Under the pieces are notes generated by a model. The model searched no databases and was not told where the DNA came from. It saw only the letters and a program-made list of their open reading frames with translations. DNA of 6,338 nt from Promicromonosporaceae bacterium. GTDB taxonomy: Bacteria > Actinomycetota > Actinomycetes > Actinomycetales > Cellulomonadaceae. The position numbers and the translations under genes were made by a program. The stretch spans positions 1 to 6,338 of the forward strand of contig WRIF01000099.1 of NCBI GenBank assembly GCA_009782865.1, written 5' to 3'. This document shows, one piece after another, positions 1 to 6,338 of the stretch (position 1 is the stretch's first letter; each line of letters opens with the position of its first letter).

Positions 1-1
1 C

Positions 2-520
2 GCCGTGCCCTTACTCAACGAACTGCACCCGGAGCTGGGCCTCTACCAGACCGAGCAAGAGTGCGGGGACGGCCGCAACGACTGGCGCCTGGCCCGCCAC
101 GCCTTCCGCCTGATGAAGCACTTCCTGACCAATGGCGTCAGCGCCTACACCTATTGGAACATCGCGCTGCAGACCGGCGGGGTCTCCCGGTGGGGCTGGT
201 CACAAAACTCCCTGTTCTCCGTGGACCCCGAGACCCGCGAGCTGACCAGAAACCACGAGCTGTACGCGCTCAAGCACGTCAGCGGCTTCGTTCGACCGGG
301 GGCTCACGCCCTGCGGGCGCTGACCTACACGGGCCACGAGGACGTCATGGCCTTCGTCAACCCCGACGGGTCCGTGGTGATCGTCATGCTCAACGATGTC
401 GCCTCCGAGCAGGAGGTGGGGTTGATGGTCGATGGCCGCGTGTTCACCGCCACCCTGCCGGGCGACTCCCTCAACACCTTCGTGCTGCCTCCCGCCGAGC
501 CTGTCGAGCCCGCCGAGTAG
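2..520 (+). CDS. GH30 family glycoside hydrolase, C-terminal part (5' end off window)
   Basis: Retaining exo-glycosidase of family GH30 (glucosylceramidase / beta-xylosidase / beta-glucosidase group); the exact substrate cannot be read from this fragment. The reading frame is open to the left edge, so the GTG at position 5 is an internal valine codon rather than a start. Counting that Val as residue 1, the motif TEQECG places the expected catalytic nucleophile at Glu17. It is followed by GDGRNDW, the YWNIAL strand and the GGVSRWGWSQNSL segment, which are typical of the last TIM-barrel strands in GH30. From about residue 98 onwards the protein forms the small C-terminal beta-sandwich found in this family. 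The acid/base Glu and any signal peptide lie outside the window. The C-terminus carries no cell-wall anchor, transmembrane helix or binding module, which fits a cytosolic enzyme but does not prove it. The stop at 518-520 lies 12 nt before the GH43 gene, so the two are probably co-transcribed. Confidence 0.88.
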   Translation, partial: AVPLLNELHPELGLYQTEQECGDGRNDWRLARHAFRLMKHFLTNGVSAYTYWNIALQTGGVSRWGWSQNSLFSVDPETRELTRNHELYALKHVSGFVRPGAHALRALTYTGHEDVMAFVNPDGSVVIVMLNDVASEQEVGLMVDGRVFTATLPGDSLNTFVLPPAEPVEPAE

Positions 521-522
521 CC

Positions 523-527
523 GGAGG
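523..527 (+). promoter_or_regulatory. Ribosome binding site of the GH43 gene
   Basis: GGAGG lies 5 nt before the GTG at 533. It sits in the short gap after the GH30 stop and supports GTG as the true start, because no better-placed ATG is in frame nearby. Confidence 0.75.
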
Positions 528-532
528 CGGTT

Positions 533-2017
533 GTGAGCTTTACTCCGAAGAACCCCACGCTGCTCGGCTTCCACCCGGACCCTTCGACGGTCAAGGTGGG
601 CGAGGACTACTACTGCGTCACCTCGTCGTTCGAGTTCCATCCGGGCCTGCCCGTCTACCACTCGCGTGACCTGCGGGACTGGACCCTGATCGGGCACGTG
701 CTGACCAGGGGCGGCCAGGTGGCAGACGCCGCCCGCACGCTTGGCGGCCCGTGGGCCCCCACGATCCGCCATCACGACGGCCTGTTCTATGTGGCATTCG
801 CCGACGTGGGCGGGCGCGGCATGCTGCTGTTCACCGCCGAGGACGCCGCCGGCCCCTGGAGCGACGGCCTCGAGATAGACGTTAACGGCATCGACCCGGA
901 CCTCGCCTGGGACGAGGACGGCGCCTGCTACCTCACCTTCTCCGCCCTGCGGCTGTTCGGCCCGGAGCGAGGCCGGCACGACGGCATTGTGCAGGTGCGC
1001 CTCGACCACCACACCGGTGAGGTGCTGACCGCCGAGCGACGCCTGTGGTCGGGCACCGGCGGCTGCTTCCCCGAGATGCCCCACCTCTACCGGGAGCGGG
1101 GCTGGTGGTACCTTTTGATCGCAGAGGGCGGCACCGAGCGCGGTCACGCCGTCTCGATCGCCCGCTCCCGCACCCCCGATGGCGGCTTCGAGGGCTGCCC
1201 GGCCAACCCGATCCTCAGCCACCGTGGCACCGACCTGCCGGTGCAGAACGTCGGCCACGGCGACCTCGTGCCCGCCCCCGGCGGGGACGGCTGGGCCTTC
1301 GTGATGCTGGGCATGCGCACCAAGGGAGGCAACCGCGCCTTCTCGCCGCTTGGCCGGGAGACCTTCACCACGCGGGTCGTCTGGGACGGGGACTGGCCGG
1401 TGATGGAGCCCGTCCACCTGTCGGAACCCGAGTCGGACTCGTGGACCGTGCCCTTTGGCCTGCAAACGCTGGGGGAACAGTGGGTGGGCATGCGCGCCCT
1501 GCCCGCGCACCTGATCGCAGGGGCCGCGCTCCCGGCCCGCCCGGGAGGGGGCAGCCTCGACGACCCCCTCTGCGCCCTGGTCGGATTCCGGCAACCGCAC
1601 CAGACGATCCGCTTCAGCGCGCAGGTGGATGCCAGCCGAGGGGTGGGGGGAGTGGTGGTCCGGCTTGACGAGCAGCACCACTACTCCGTCGAACTCGGCC
1701 ATCGGGTGGTGACCGCCCGCGGACGGGTGGCCACCATCGAACAGGCCTGGACCGCGGAGGTGCCAGCCGGCCCAATCACGCTCTGGATCGAGACCGCCCC
1801 TCCGGCCGACGGGCCCGGCGGCCTGCGCTGGATTGCCCCTGACTTCCTCCGGCTGGGGTTCGACGGCCCGGACGGCCCGGTGACGTTGGCAGAACTCGAC
1901 GGGCGCTACCTCTCCGCCGAGCCGACCGCCTCCTTCACCGGCCGGCTGCTCGGGCTCTTCTGTACCAGCGGCCTGATCACCGTCGGCGCGGTGGCCTACC
2001 GGGGCTCCAACGCGTAA
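533..2017 (+). CDS. GH43 family glycosidase (beta-xylosidase / alpha-L-arabinofuranosidase type), cytosolic
   Basis: Inverting exo-glycosidase of 494 residues, close to the usual 500-550 for two-domain GH43 beta-xylosidases. The N-terminal five-bladed propeller covers roughly residues 5-310. It begins with NPTLLGFHPDPS, whose Asp16 is the expected general base. The pKa-modulating Asp is Asp121 in NGIDPDLAWDEDG, and the general acid is most likely Glu181 in CFPEMPHLY. His242 in GHGDLV is the conserved core histidine of the family. From about residue 325 a concanavalin-like C-terminal domain (GH43 C2 type) follows and usually closes the active site. No signal peptide is present, since the protein starts MSFTPKNP, so it probably acts in the cytosol on imported oligosaccharides or glycosides. 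The general-acid motif PEMPH differs from the commoner TEGPH, so the specificity may not be plain xylose. The start is a GTG with GGAGG 5 nt upstream. The gene follows the GH30 gene by 12 nt. Family is sure; substrate is not. Confidence 0.92.
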   Translation: MSFTPKNPTLLGFHPDPSTVKVGEDYYCVTSSFEFHPGLPVYHSRDLRDWTLIGHVLTRGGQVADAARTLGGPWAPTIRHHDGLFYVAFADVGGRGMLLFTAEDAAGPWSDGLEIDVNGIDPDLAWDEDGACYLTFSALRLFGPERGRHDGIVQVRLDHHTGEVLTAERRLWSGTGGCFPEMPHLYRERGWWYLLIAEGGTERGHAVSIARSRTPDGGFEGCPANPILSHRGTDLPVQNVGHGDLVPAPGGDGWAFVMLGMRTKGGNRAFSPLGRETFTTRVVWDGDWPVMEPVHLSEPESDSWTVPFGLQTLGEQWVGMRALPAHLIAGAALPARPGGGSLDDPLCALVGFRQPHQTIRFSAQVDASRGVGGVVVRLDEQHHYSVELGHRVVTARGRVATIEQAWTAEVPAGPITLWIETAPPADGPGGLRWIAPDFLRLGFDGPDGPVTLAELDGRYLSAEPTASFTGRLLGLFCTSGLITVGAVAYRGSNA

Positions 2018-2025
2018 CGATCCTT

Positions 2026-2053
2026 TCGCGCCTGGCCCATAGCCAAGTCGCGA
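2026..2053 (+). terminator. Weak hairpin after the GH43 gene, possible terminator
   Basis: TCGCG at 2026-2030 can pair with CGCGA at 2049-2053, and inside it TGGC at 2033-2036 pairs with GCCA at 2042-2045 around a 5-nt loop. The stem is interrupted by a small internal loop and no T-run follows, so this is not a classical intrinsic terminator. It lies 9 nt after the GH43 stop and before the promoter candidate, a sensible place for a transcription boundary. Confidence 0.25.
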
Positions 2054-2060
2054 CGCCCCT

Positions 2061-2088
2061 GTGACCAGCGGTGTGACTTCACCGTGAC
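2061..2088 (+). promoter_or_regulatory. Three phased GTGAC repeats with an embedded palindrome, candidate operator
   Basis: GTGAC occurs at 2061-2065, 2073-2077 and 2084-2088, spaced 12 and 11 nt apart, about one helical turn. An inverted repeat, CGGTG-N6-CACCG, spans 2069-2084 with perfect 5-bp arms. The palindrome covers the proposed -35 hexamer, so a bound repressor would block the polymerase. No regulator gene lies in the window, and the binding family cannot be named from this site alone. Confidence 0.35.
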
Positions 2089-2101
2089 CCTCGCCTACAA
2101 T
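2073..2101 (+). promoter_or_regulatory. Candidate sigma70-type promoter of the sugar catabolic operon
   Basis: A -10 hexamer TACAAT at 2096-2101 (one mismatch to TATAAT) is preceded after 17 bp by GTGACT at 2073-2078, which shares TGAC with the TTGACA consensus. The region around the -10 (CTACAATTTCATG) is AT-rich against a very GC-rich background. Transcription would start near 2108, leaving a leader of about 40 nt before the kinase start at 2150. Confidence 0.5.
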
Positions 2102-2137
2102 TTCATGCAGTAGTGAATGTTTATTCGAGACCACGAC

Positions 2138-2144
2138 GGAGGGG
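2138..2144 (+). promoter_or_regulatory. Ribosome binding site that fixes the kinase start at 2150
   Basis: GGAGGGG lies 5 nt before the ATG at 2150. An in-frame ATG at 2117 would add 11 residues but has no Shine-Dalgarno sequence before it and lies within a few bases of the expected transcription start, so 2150 is preferred. Confidence 0.8.
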
Positions 2145-2149
2145 CGAAG

Positions 2150-3604
2150 ATGCAACTGATCCTCAGCATCGACCAGGGCACCACCTCGAGCAAGGCGCTG
2201 CTGGTGGACACCGCCTCCGGCACCGTGCTCGCCGAGGGTTCGGCCCCCGTCGCCATCGCCTACCCGCAGCCCGGCTGGGTGGAGCAGGATGCCCTTGACA
2301 TCTGGCAATCCGTGCAGGCCGCCGCCGCTCGGGCCCTGCGCGGCGCCCGCCCCGACCAGGTGGCCGGCATCGCGATCTCCAATCAGCGTGAATCCGTGGT
2401 CGCCTGGAGCGCCAGCACCGGCCAGCCAATCGGCCCGGTGCTCGGCTGGCAAGACTCCCGCACCGCCGATTGGTGCTCCGGCCTGGCCCGCCACGACGGG
2501 TTGATCAACGAACGCACCGGCCTGCACCTCGACGCGATGTTCTCCGCGCCGAAGCTGCGCTGGCTGCTGCACAACGCCGCCGAGCGCGGCCTCGACCTAG
2601 GCGACCTGCGCGTCGGCACCATCGACTCCTGGCTGCTGTACAAGTTGACCGGCGAGCACCTGATCGAGGCGGGCAACGCCTCCCGCACGCTGCTGTTCAA
2701 CACCGCGACCCTGGACTGGGACGAGGACCTCCTCGACCTCTTCCAGGTTCCCCGGCACGTCTTGCCGACCGTGCGCCCCTCGGTAGGCCCCTTTGCCGCC
2801 GCCCTCCCAGACCTCGGCTCCCAGGACTCTCTCTCCCTGGGCGCCATCCCGGTGCTGGCCGTCCTTGCCGACTCCCACGCCGCCCTGTTCCACCATGGAC
2901 AGGGGGCGGCGGGGGTCGGCAAGGCGACCTACGGCACCGGCTCCTCGGTGATGCTGCCCACCACCGGTCGCACCCGCGAATCCACCCTCGCCTGGGTGGA
3001 CGCCACCGGAGCGCAGTACGCCTCAGAGGGCAACATCCTCACCTCGGGAGCCGGGCTCGACTGGCTGGCCCGCACGCTCGGTGCGCCCGACGACGCCATC
3101 GGAGGCGCCTACCTGACCACCCTGGCCGCAGGCGCTCGCGACAGCGGGGGAGCGGCCTTCGTGCCGGCCTTCACCGGCCTCGGCGCCCCCCACTGGGATC
3201 GGGCGGCCACCGGGCTGCTGAGCGGCCTCACCGGCGCCACCAGCCGCGCCCAGATCGCCCGCGCCGGCCTGGAGGGCGTCGCCAACCAGGTGACCGATGT
3301 GGTCGAGGCCGTCGCCGACTCCGCCCCGCTGGGGCGGCTGGTGGCCGACGGCGGGGCCAGCGCCTCGCCGCTCCTCATGCAGATCCAGGCCGACCTGCTG
3401 GGCCGTCCGGTCGAGGTGTCCCCGCTGCCCTTTGCCTCCGCCCTCGGCGCCGCCGACCTGGCCGCCGTGGTCCTCACCGGGCAGCCGCTGCCCAAATCGG
3501 GCACCCCCACCGTCTTCGAGCCCGCCATCACCGACTCAGAACGCCGCCGGGCGCGCGCCACCTGGCGCCAGGCCGTGCTGCGCTCCCGCGGCCACGCCAT
3601 CTAG
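2150..3604 (+). CDS. aplK: FGGY-family carbohydrate kinase, probable D-apulose kinase (AplK-like)
   Basis: ATP-dependent sugar kinase of 484 residues, the full length of the FGGY family. It begins with the phosphate-binding [10 protein letters not shown] (Asp8). Other family landmarks are NQRES (Arg80, Glu81), the catalytic Asp241 in [30 protein letters not shown] and the nucleotide-site motif [12 protein letters not shown], followed by ALGAADLA. Overall it resembles glycerol kinase, but two glycerol contacts are changed: the position of E. coli GlpK Tyr135 is Met130 (DAMFSAPKL), and that of Gln246 is Ser242. The neighbouring FSAPKL segment looks more like xylulokinase. A ketopentose substrate made by the adjacent isomerase therefore fits better than glycerol. 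In the known apiose pathway the enzyme makes D-apulose 4-phosphate. It is the first gene of the operon, 47 nt before the isomerase. Alternatives are a kinase for xylulose, erythrulose or another ketose, or a divergent glycerol kinase. The FGGY call is firm; the substrate is inferred from context. Confidence 0.62.
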   Translation: MQLILSIDQGTTSSKALLVDTASGTVLAEGSAPVAIAYPQPGWVEQDALDIWQSVQAAAARALRGARPDQVAGIAISNQRESVVAWSASTGQPIGPVLGWQDSRTADWCSGLARHDGLINERTGLHLDAMFSAPKLRWLLHNAAERGLDLGDLRVGTIDSWLLYKLTGEHLIEAGNASRTLLFNTATLDWDEDLLDLFQVPRHVLPTVRPSVGPFAAALPDLGSQDSLSLGAIPVLAVLADSHAALFHHGQGAAGVGKATYGTGSSVMLPTTGRTRESTLAWVDATGAQYASEGNILTSGAGLDWLARTLGAPDDAIGGAYLTTLAAGARDSGGAAFVPAFTGLGAPHWDRAATGLLSGLTGATSRAQIARAGLEGVANQVTDVVEAVADSAPLGRLVADGGASASPLLMQIQADLLGRPVEVSPLPFASALGAADLAAVVLTGQPLPKSGTPTVFEPAITDSERRRARATWRQAVLRSRGHAI

Positions 3605-3637
3605 CCACCCCCAGGCGGACCCACCGCCACCAACCCC

Positions 3638-3642
3638 AGGAG
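3638..3642 (+). promoter_or_regulatory. Ribosome binding site of the sugar isomerase gene
   Basis: AGGAG lies 9 nt before the ATG at 3652. It decides the start, because the same frame stays open far upstream through the kinase gene without coding there. The rest of the 3605-3651 gap is C-rich and shows no hairpin or promoter. Confidence 0.75.
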
Positions 3643-3651
3643 AAATCAAAG

Positions 3652-4647
3652 ATGACCACCCCTACGCCCCTCTTCGGTGCTGGCCTGTGGAACTTCGCCA
3701 GCTATGTCGACCGCTACGCCACCGACGGCTATGACGAGCCCGTCTCCACCCTGGAGCAGATTCGCCTGGCCGGCGAGGTGGGCGACCTGAGCTACGTTGA
3801 CCTCAACTACCCGTTCTCCCACGGCGCCACCCTGGAAGAGGTCAAGGCCGCCCTCGCCGCCGCCGGGCTCAAGGCCATCGGGGTGACCCCGGACATCTAC
3901 CTGCGCCGCTTCAAGAAGGGTGCCTTCACCAACCCCGACCCGGCCGTGCGCGCGGCCGCCATGGAACTCCTCCACGAGACCGTTGGGGTGGTCAACGAGC
4001 TTGGCGCCCGCTACGTCAAGCTGTGGCCGGGGCAGGACGGCTGGGACTACCCGTTCCAGGTCAACCACCACGACGTTTGGAAGCTGGCCGTCGACGGCAT
4101 CAAGGAGTTGGCCTCGGCTCACCCTGAGACCAAGTTTGTGATCGAGTACAAGCCGCGCGAGCCGCGCGTCAAGATGCTGTGGGACTCCGCCGCCCGCTCG
4201 ATCCTGGGGATCAAGGAGATGGGCCTGGACAACGTGGGCGTGCTGCTCGACTTCGGGCACGCCCTGTACGGCGGCGAAAGCCCCGCCGACGCCGCCCAGC
4301 TGCTCATCGACCACGGCCTGCTCTGGGGCATGGACGTCAACGACAACCTGCGGGGCTGGGACGACGACCTCATGGTCGGCACCGTCCACATGACCGAGGT
4401 GTTCGAGTTCTTCTACACCCTGCGCATCAACGGCTGGGAGGGGGTCTGGCAGCTTGACCAGTTCCCGTTCCGCGAGGACTCCGTCGAGACCGCCCGCGCC
4501 TCGATCCGCTTCCTGAAGGCCATCCACCGCGCCCTCGACAAGCTGGACTATGTGGCGATGGCCGAGGCACAGGCCCGCCACGACGGCATCGCCGCCCAGA
4601 AGTTGGTCCAGGACGCTCTCCTGAGTTCCATGGGCGGTGACGCCTGA
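3652..4647 (+). CDS. apsI: Xylose-isomerase-like TIM-barrel sugar isomerase, probable D-apiose isomerase (ApsI-like)
   Basis: A 331-residue cytosolic protein of the xylose isomerase-like TIM-barrel superfamily (AP endonuclease 2 fold). Likely metal and substrate residues at strand ends are Glu165 (VIEYK), Asp200 and His203 (LLDFGHAL), the DVNDN segment at 228-232, His246 and Glu249 (HMTE), and Asp269 (WQLDQFPF). These are assigned by position in the fold, not by alignment. Such enzymes interconvert aldose and ketose with a divalent metal. Placed between an FGGY kinase and a split transketolase, the best-fitting role is D-apiose to D-apulose, the first step of the non-oxidative apiose pathway. 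It is not the classical XylA xylose isomerase, which is longer and has different motifs. The start is the ATG with AGGAG 9 nt upstream. The TGA stop shares its A with the ATG of the next gene, implying translational coupling. Alternatives are an isomerase or epimerase for another pentose or tetrose. Fold is sure; substrate is moderate. Confidence 0.62.
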   Translation: MTTPTPLFGAGLWNFASYVDRYATDGYDEPVSTLEQIRLAGEVGDLSYVDLNYPFSHGATLEEVKAALAAAGLKAIGVTPDIYLRRFKKGAFTNPDPAVRAAAMELLHETVGVVNELGARYVKLWPGQDGWDYPFQVNHHDVWKLAVDGIKELASAHPETKFVIEYKPREPRVKMLWDSAARSILGIKEMGLDNVGVLLDFGHALYGGESPADAAQLLIDHGLLWGMDVNDNLRGWDDDLMVGTVHMTEVFEFFYTLRINGWEGVWQLDQFPFREDSVETARASIRFLKAIHRALDKLDYVAMAEAQARHDGIAAQKLVQDALLSSMGGDA

Positions 4648-5603
4648 TGGTTGCCGCTGCCTATCGCGAGCTGGCCGCCGCCGCTGAGGCGTCGGTGAGC
4701 CTGCTCCCCGAGCCCGACAGGGAGATGGAGGTCTCCGGGCGAGTGCCAGCTGGCGCCTCGCGCGAGGATCGAATCAGGGCGCTGGAGCGCGCCGCCACCG
4801 AAATACGTCGCCGCTCGATTCAGACCGTTGGCGCCGTTGGCGCCGGCCACATCGGGGGCGAGTTTTCGATCATCGACGCCCTGACCGCCCTGTACCTCTC
4901 GGAGATGAACATCTCCCCAGAGCAGGTCGAGGCGGCCGACCCCGAGCGGGATCGCCTGGTGCTGTCCAAGGGGCACGCCGCCAACGCCCTGTACACGGTC
5001 CTGGTGGCGGGGGGGTACGTGCCCGCCAAGTCGCTGCGCACCTTCCTGCAGCCGGAGTCCCTGCTCAACGGCCACCCGGCCAAGACCAAGATCAAGGCCG
5101 TGGAGGCCTCCACCGGCCCGCTCGGCCACGGCCTGCCCATCGCGGCCGGCATGGCCATGTCGGCCAAGCTCGACGGCTCGCCCCGCCGCACCTTCGTGCT
5201 GCTGGGCGACGGCGAGATGCAGGAGGGCTCCAACTGGGAGGCCATCATGTTCGCCGCCCACCAGCGCCTCGGCGGCCTGGTGGCGGTGCTCGACCGCAAC
5301 CGCCTGCAGCAGGGGGCGAGGGTCGAGGACACCAACTCCCTGGAGCCGATGCCCGAGAAGATGCGCGCCTTCGGCTGGGAGGTCATCGAGGTCGACGGGC
5401 ACAACTTCGGTGAACTGCTCGACGCCTTTGCGGCCACCCCCGCGCCGAGCGGCAAGCCCACCATGATCATCGCCCACACCGACAAGGGCACCCCCGTCAG
5501 CTATATGCGCGACAACGTCGCCTGGCACCACAAGGTGCCGAGCGCCGAGCAGGTAGAGATCGCGCTACAGGAACTCGATGCCATCCTGGAGGAGACCAAC
5601 TGA
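4647..5603 (+). CDS. aptA: Transketolase N-terminal subunit, probable apulose-4-phosphate transketolase subunit A (AptA-like)
   Basis: A 318-residue N-terminal (thiamine diphosphate pyrophosphate-binding) half of a two-gene transketolase. The ThDP/metal motif runs from GDGE (Gly187-Asp188-Gly189) to Asn218 in DRN, a standard spacing. Conserved substrate or cofactor histidines occur in the GHIGGEFS, SKGHAANALY and TGPLGHG motifs. It must pair with the C-terminal subunit encoded next to transfer a two-carbon ketol unit. In the apiose pathway the donor is D-apulose 4-phosphate and the acceptor glyceraldehyde 3-phosphate, giving dihydroxyacetone phosphate and xylulose 5-phosphate. The start overlaps the isomerase stop by one base (TGATG). 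This adds about 45 Ala/Glu-rich residues before the usual beginning of the fold; an in-frame ATG at 4725 (Met27) is possible but has its purine tract too close. A split general transketolase or a 1-deoxyxylulose-type enzyme is the alternative. The transketolase half is certain and the substrate inferred. Confidence 0.65.
   Translation: MVAAAYRELAAAAEASVSLLPEPDREMEVSGRVPAGASREDRIRALERAATEIRRRSIQTVGAVGAGHIGGEFSIIDALTALYLSEMNISPEQVEAADPERDRLVLSKGHAANALYTVLVAGGYVPAKSLRTFLQPESLLNGHPAKTKIKAVEASTGPLGHGLPIAAGMAMSAKLDGSPRRTFVLLGDGEMQEGSNWEAIMFAAHQRLGGLVAVLDRNRLQQGARVEDTNSLEPMPEKMRAFGWEVIEVDGHNFGELLDAFAATPAPSGKPTMIIAHTDKGTPVSYMRDNVAWHHKVPSAEQVEIALQELDAILEETN
5588..5594 (+). promoter_or_regulatory. Ribosome binding site of the transketolase C-terminal subunit gene
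   Basis: GGAGGAG lies 8 nt before the ATG at 5603, inside the 3' end of the preceding gene. With the TGATG overlap it supports coupled, roughly equimolar synthesis of the two transketolase subunits. Confidence 0.7.
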
Positions 5604-6338
5604 TGTCACCTAAGTTCGACTGCCGCGACGCCTGGGCGGCCACGATTGAAGACCTGGGGGCCAGCGACGAGCGGGTCGTGGTGGTCGTAAACGACTCCAT
5701 CGGTTCGTCCAAGCTTGGGGGGTTCCAGCAGAAGTTCCCGCAGCGCACCGTGAATGTGGGCATCGCCGAGCAGAACATGGTGGGGGTGGGCAATGGCCTG
5801 GCCAACGGTGGGAAGATCCCGTTTGTCTCCGCCGCCGGTTCATTCCTGTCCGCCCGCGCCACGGAGCAGGTAAAGGCCGATATCGCCTATTCGCAGGCCA
5901 ATGTGAAGTTGATCGCCCAGAGTCCGGGGGTGGCCTATGGCGACCTGGGGCCCACGCACCACTCCATTGAGGACTTCGCCTGGATGCGAACCCTGCCGGG
6001 CCTGACGGTGGTGGCCCCGGCCTCGCCGCGCGAGACCGAGCAGGTGATCCGCTGGGCCGCCACGTACGATGGCCCGGTCTACGTCCGCGTCGCCCGCATG
6101 GGCGTGCCCGAGGTGTATGACGAGTCCTACCGGTTCGAGCCCGGCAAGGGCGCGGTGCTGCGGGAGGGCGACGACGTCGCCCTGATCGCCACCGGCGTCA
6201 CCGTGACCCGTGCCCTGGAGGCGGCCGAACTGCTGGCCGCCGACGGCGTGGCAGCCCGCGTGATCTCGCTGCCGTGCATCGCCCCGCTCGATGCCGACCT
6301 GGTGTTGGCCGCCGCGCCGGAGACCAAGGCAGTCGTCC
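5603..6338 (+). CDS. aptB: Transketolase C-terminal subunit, probable apulose-4-phosphate transketolase subunit B (AptB-like), 3' end off window
   Basis: A reading frame starting MSPKFDCRDAWAATIEDL stays open to the right edge, giving 245 residues; stand-alone subunits of this type are usually a little over 300, so the end of the C-terminal domain is missing because of the window boundary. The pyrimidine-binding domain carries the cofactor-activating glutamate Glu56 in NVGIAEQNMVG, followed by GLANGGKIPFVS, the RATEQVK strand and GPTHHSIEDFAWMRTLPGLTVVAP, all hallmarks of transketolase-like pyrimidine domains. From about residue 180 the C-terminal Rossmann-like domain begins (DDVALIATGVTV). 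It completes the ThDP active site with the subunit encoded immediately upstream; the ATG overlaps that gene's TGA by one base. Separate N- and C-terminal genes are a known transketolase arrangement and are the form described for apulose-4-phosphate transketolase. Its substrate is inferred from the operon. A general two-subunit transketolase is the main alternative. Confidence 0.65.
   Translation, partial: MSPKFDCRDAWAATIEDLGASDERVVVVVNDSIGSSKLGGFQQKFPQRTVNVGIAEQNMVGVGNGLANGGKIPFVSAAGSFLSARATEQVKADIAYSQANVKLIAQSPGVAYGDLGPTHHSIEDFAWMRTLPGLTVVAPASPRETEQVIRWAATYDGPVYVRVARMGVPEVYDESYRFEPGKGAVLREGDDVALIATGVTVTRALEAAELLAADGVAARVISLPCIAPLDADLVLAAAPETKAVV

Noticed and set aside
2117..2149. Earlier ATG start for the kinase
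   Set aside because: It has no ribosome binding site and the added residues do not fit the family N-terminus, whereas 2150 follows GGAGGGG and gives a normal FGGY beginning.
200..2572. Very long open frame of 790 codons on the minus strand
   Set aside because: It runs antisense across the GH30, GH43 and kinase genes, which have clear family motifs. Its product is low-complexity (Gly/Ala/Val/His-rich) and matches no family; long antisense frames are expected at this GC content.
2470..3651. Upstream extension of the isomerase frame through the kinase gene
   Set aside because: The translation is Arg/Pro/Gly-rich shadow sequence of the kinase. The isomerase fold begins at the ATG at 3652, which has its own AGGAG.
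3646..4581. Minus-strand open frame of 311 codons opposite the isomerase
   Set aside because: It is a mirror of the well-supported isomerase gene, rich in Val/Asp/Gly/His, without family motifs or a convincing ribosome binding site.
5009..5015. Run of seven G within the transketolase A gene, possible slippage site
   Set aside because: The frame reads through it cleanly as Ala-Gly-Gly-Tyr, and no alternative-frame product or slippery context is evident; such runs are common in this base composition.

Overview
The window is GC-rich and densely coding on the + strand, with a GTG start, strong GGAGG-type ribosome binding sites and stop/start overlaps. This suggests a high-GC Gram-positive (Actinomycetota) genome. 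No marker gene fixes the genus.

Layout: (1) positions 2-520 hold the C-terminal part of a family GH30 glycoside hydrolase that enters from the left. (2) Positions 533-2017 hold a complete GH43 beta-xylosidase-type glycosidase without a signal peptide, 12 nt downstream of the GH30 gene. (3) Positions 2018-2149 are a 132-nt gap with a weak hairpin, a palindrome, three GTGAC repeats and a good promoter candidate. (4) Positions 2150-6338 hold a tight operon: an FGGY sugar kinase, a xylose-isomerase-like TIM-barrel sugar isomerase, and the N-terminal and C-terminal halves of a split transketolase. The last gene runs off the right edge. The isomerase and both transketolase genes are joined by one-base TGATG overlaps.

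The most economical reading is a catabolic pathway for an unusual pentose. An isomerase, an FGGY kinase and a two-subunit transketolase are the enzyme classes of the known non-oxidative D-apiose pathway: ApsI (D-apiose to D-apulose), AplK (D-apulose to D-apulose 4-phosphate) and AptA/AptB (D-apulose 4-phosphate plus glyceraldehyde 3-phosphate to dihydroxyacetone phosphate plus xylulose 5-phosphate). The two upstream glycosidases could release the sugar from imported glycosides, which would make the window a depolymerise-and-catabolise locus for apiose-containing plant material. The enzyme families are read from sequence motifs. The apiose assignment is inferred from gene content and from residue differences in the kinase, and ordinary xylose/xylulose or another ketose remains possible.
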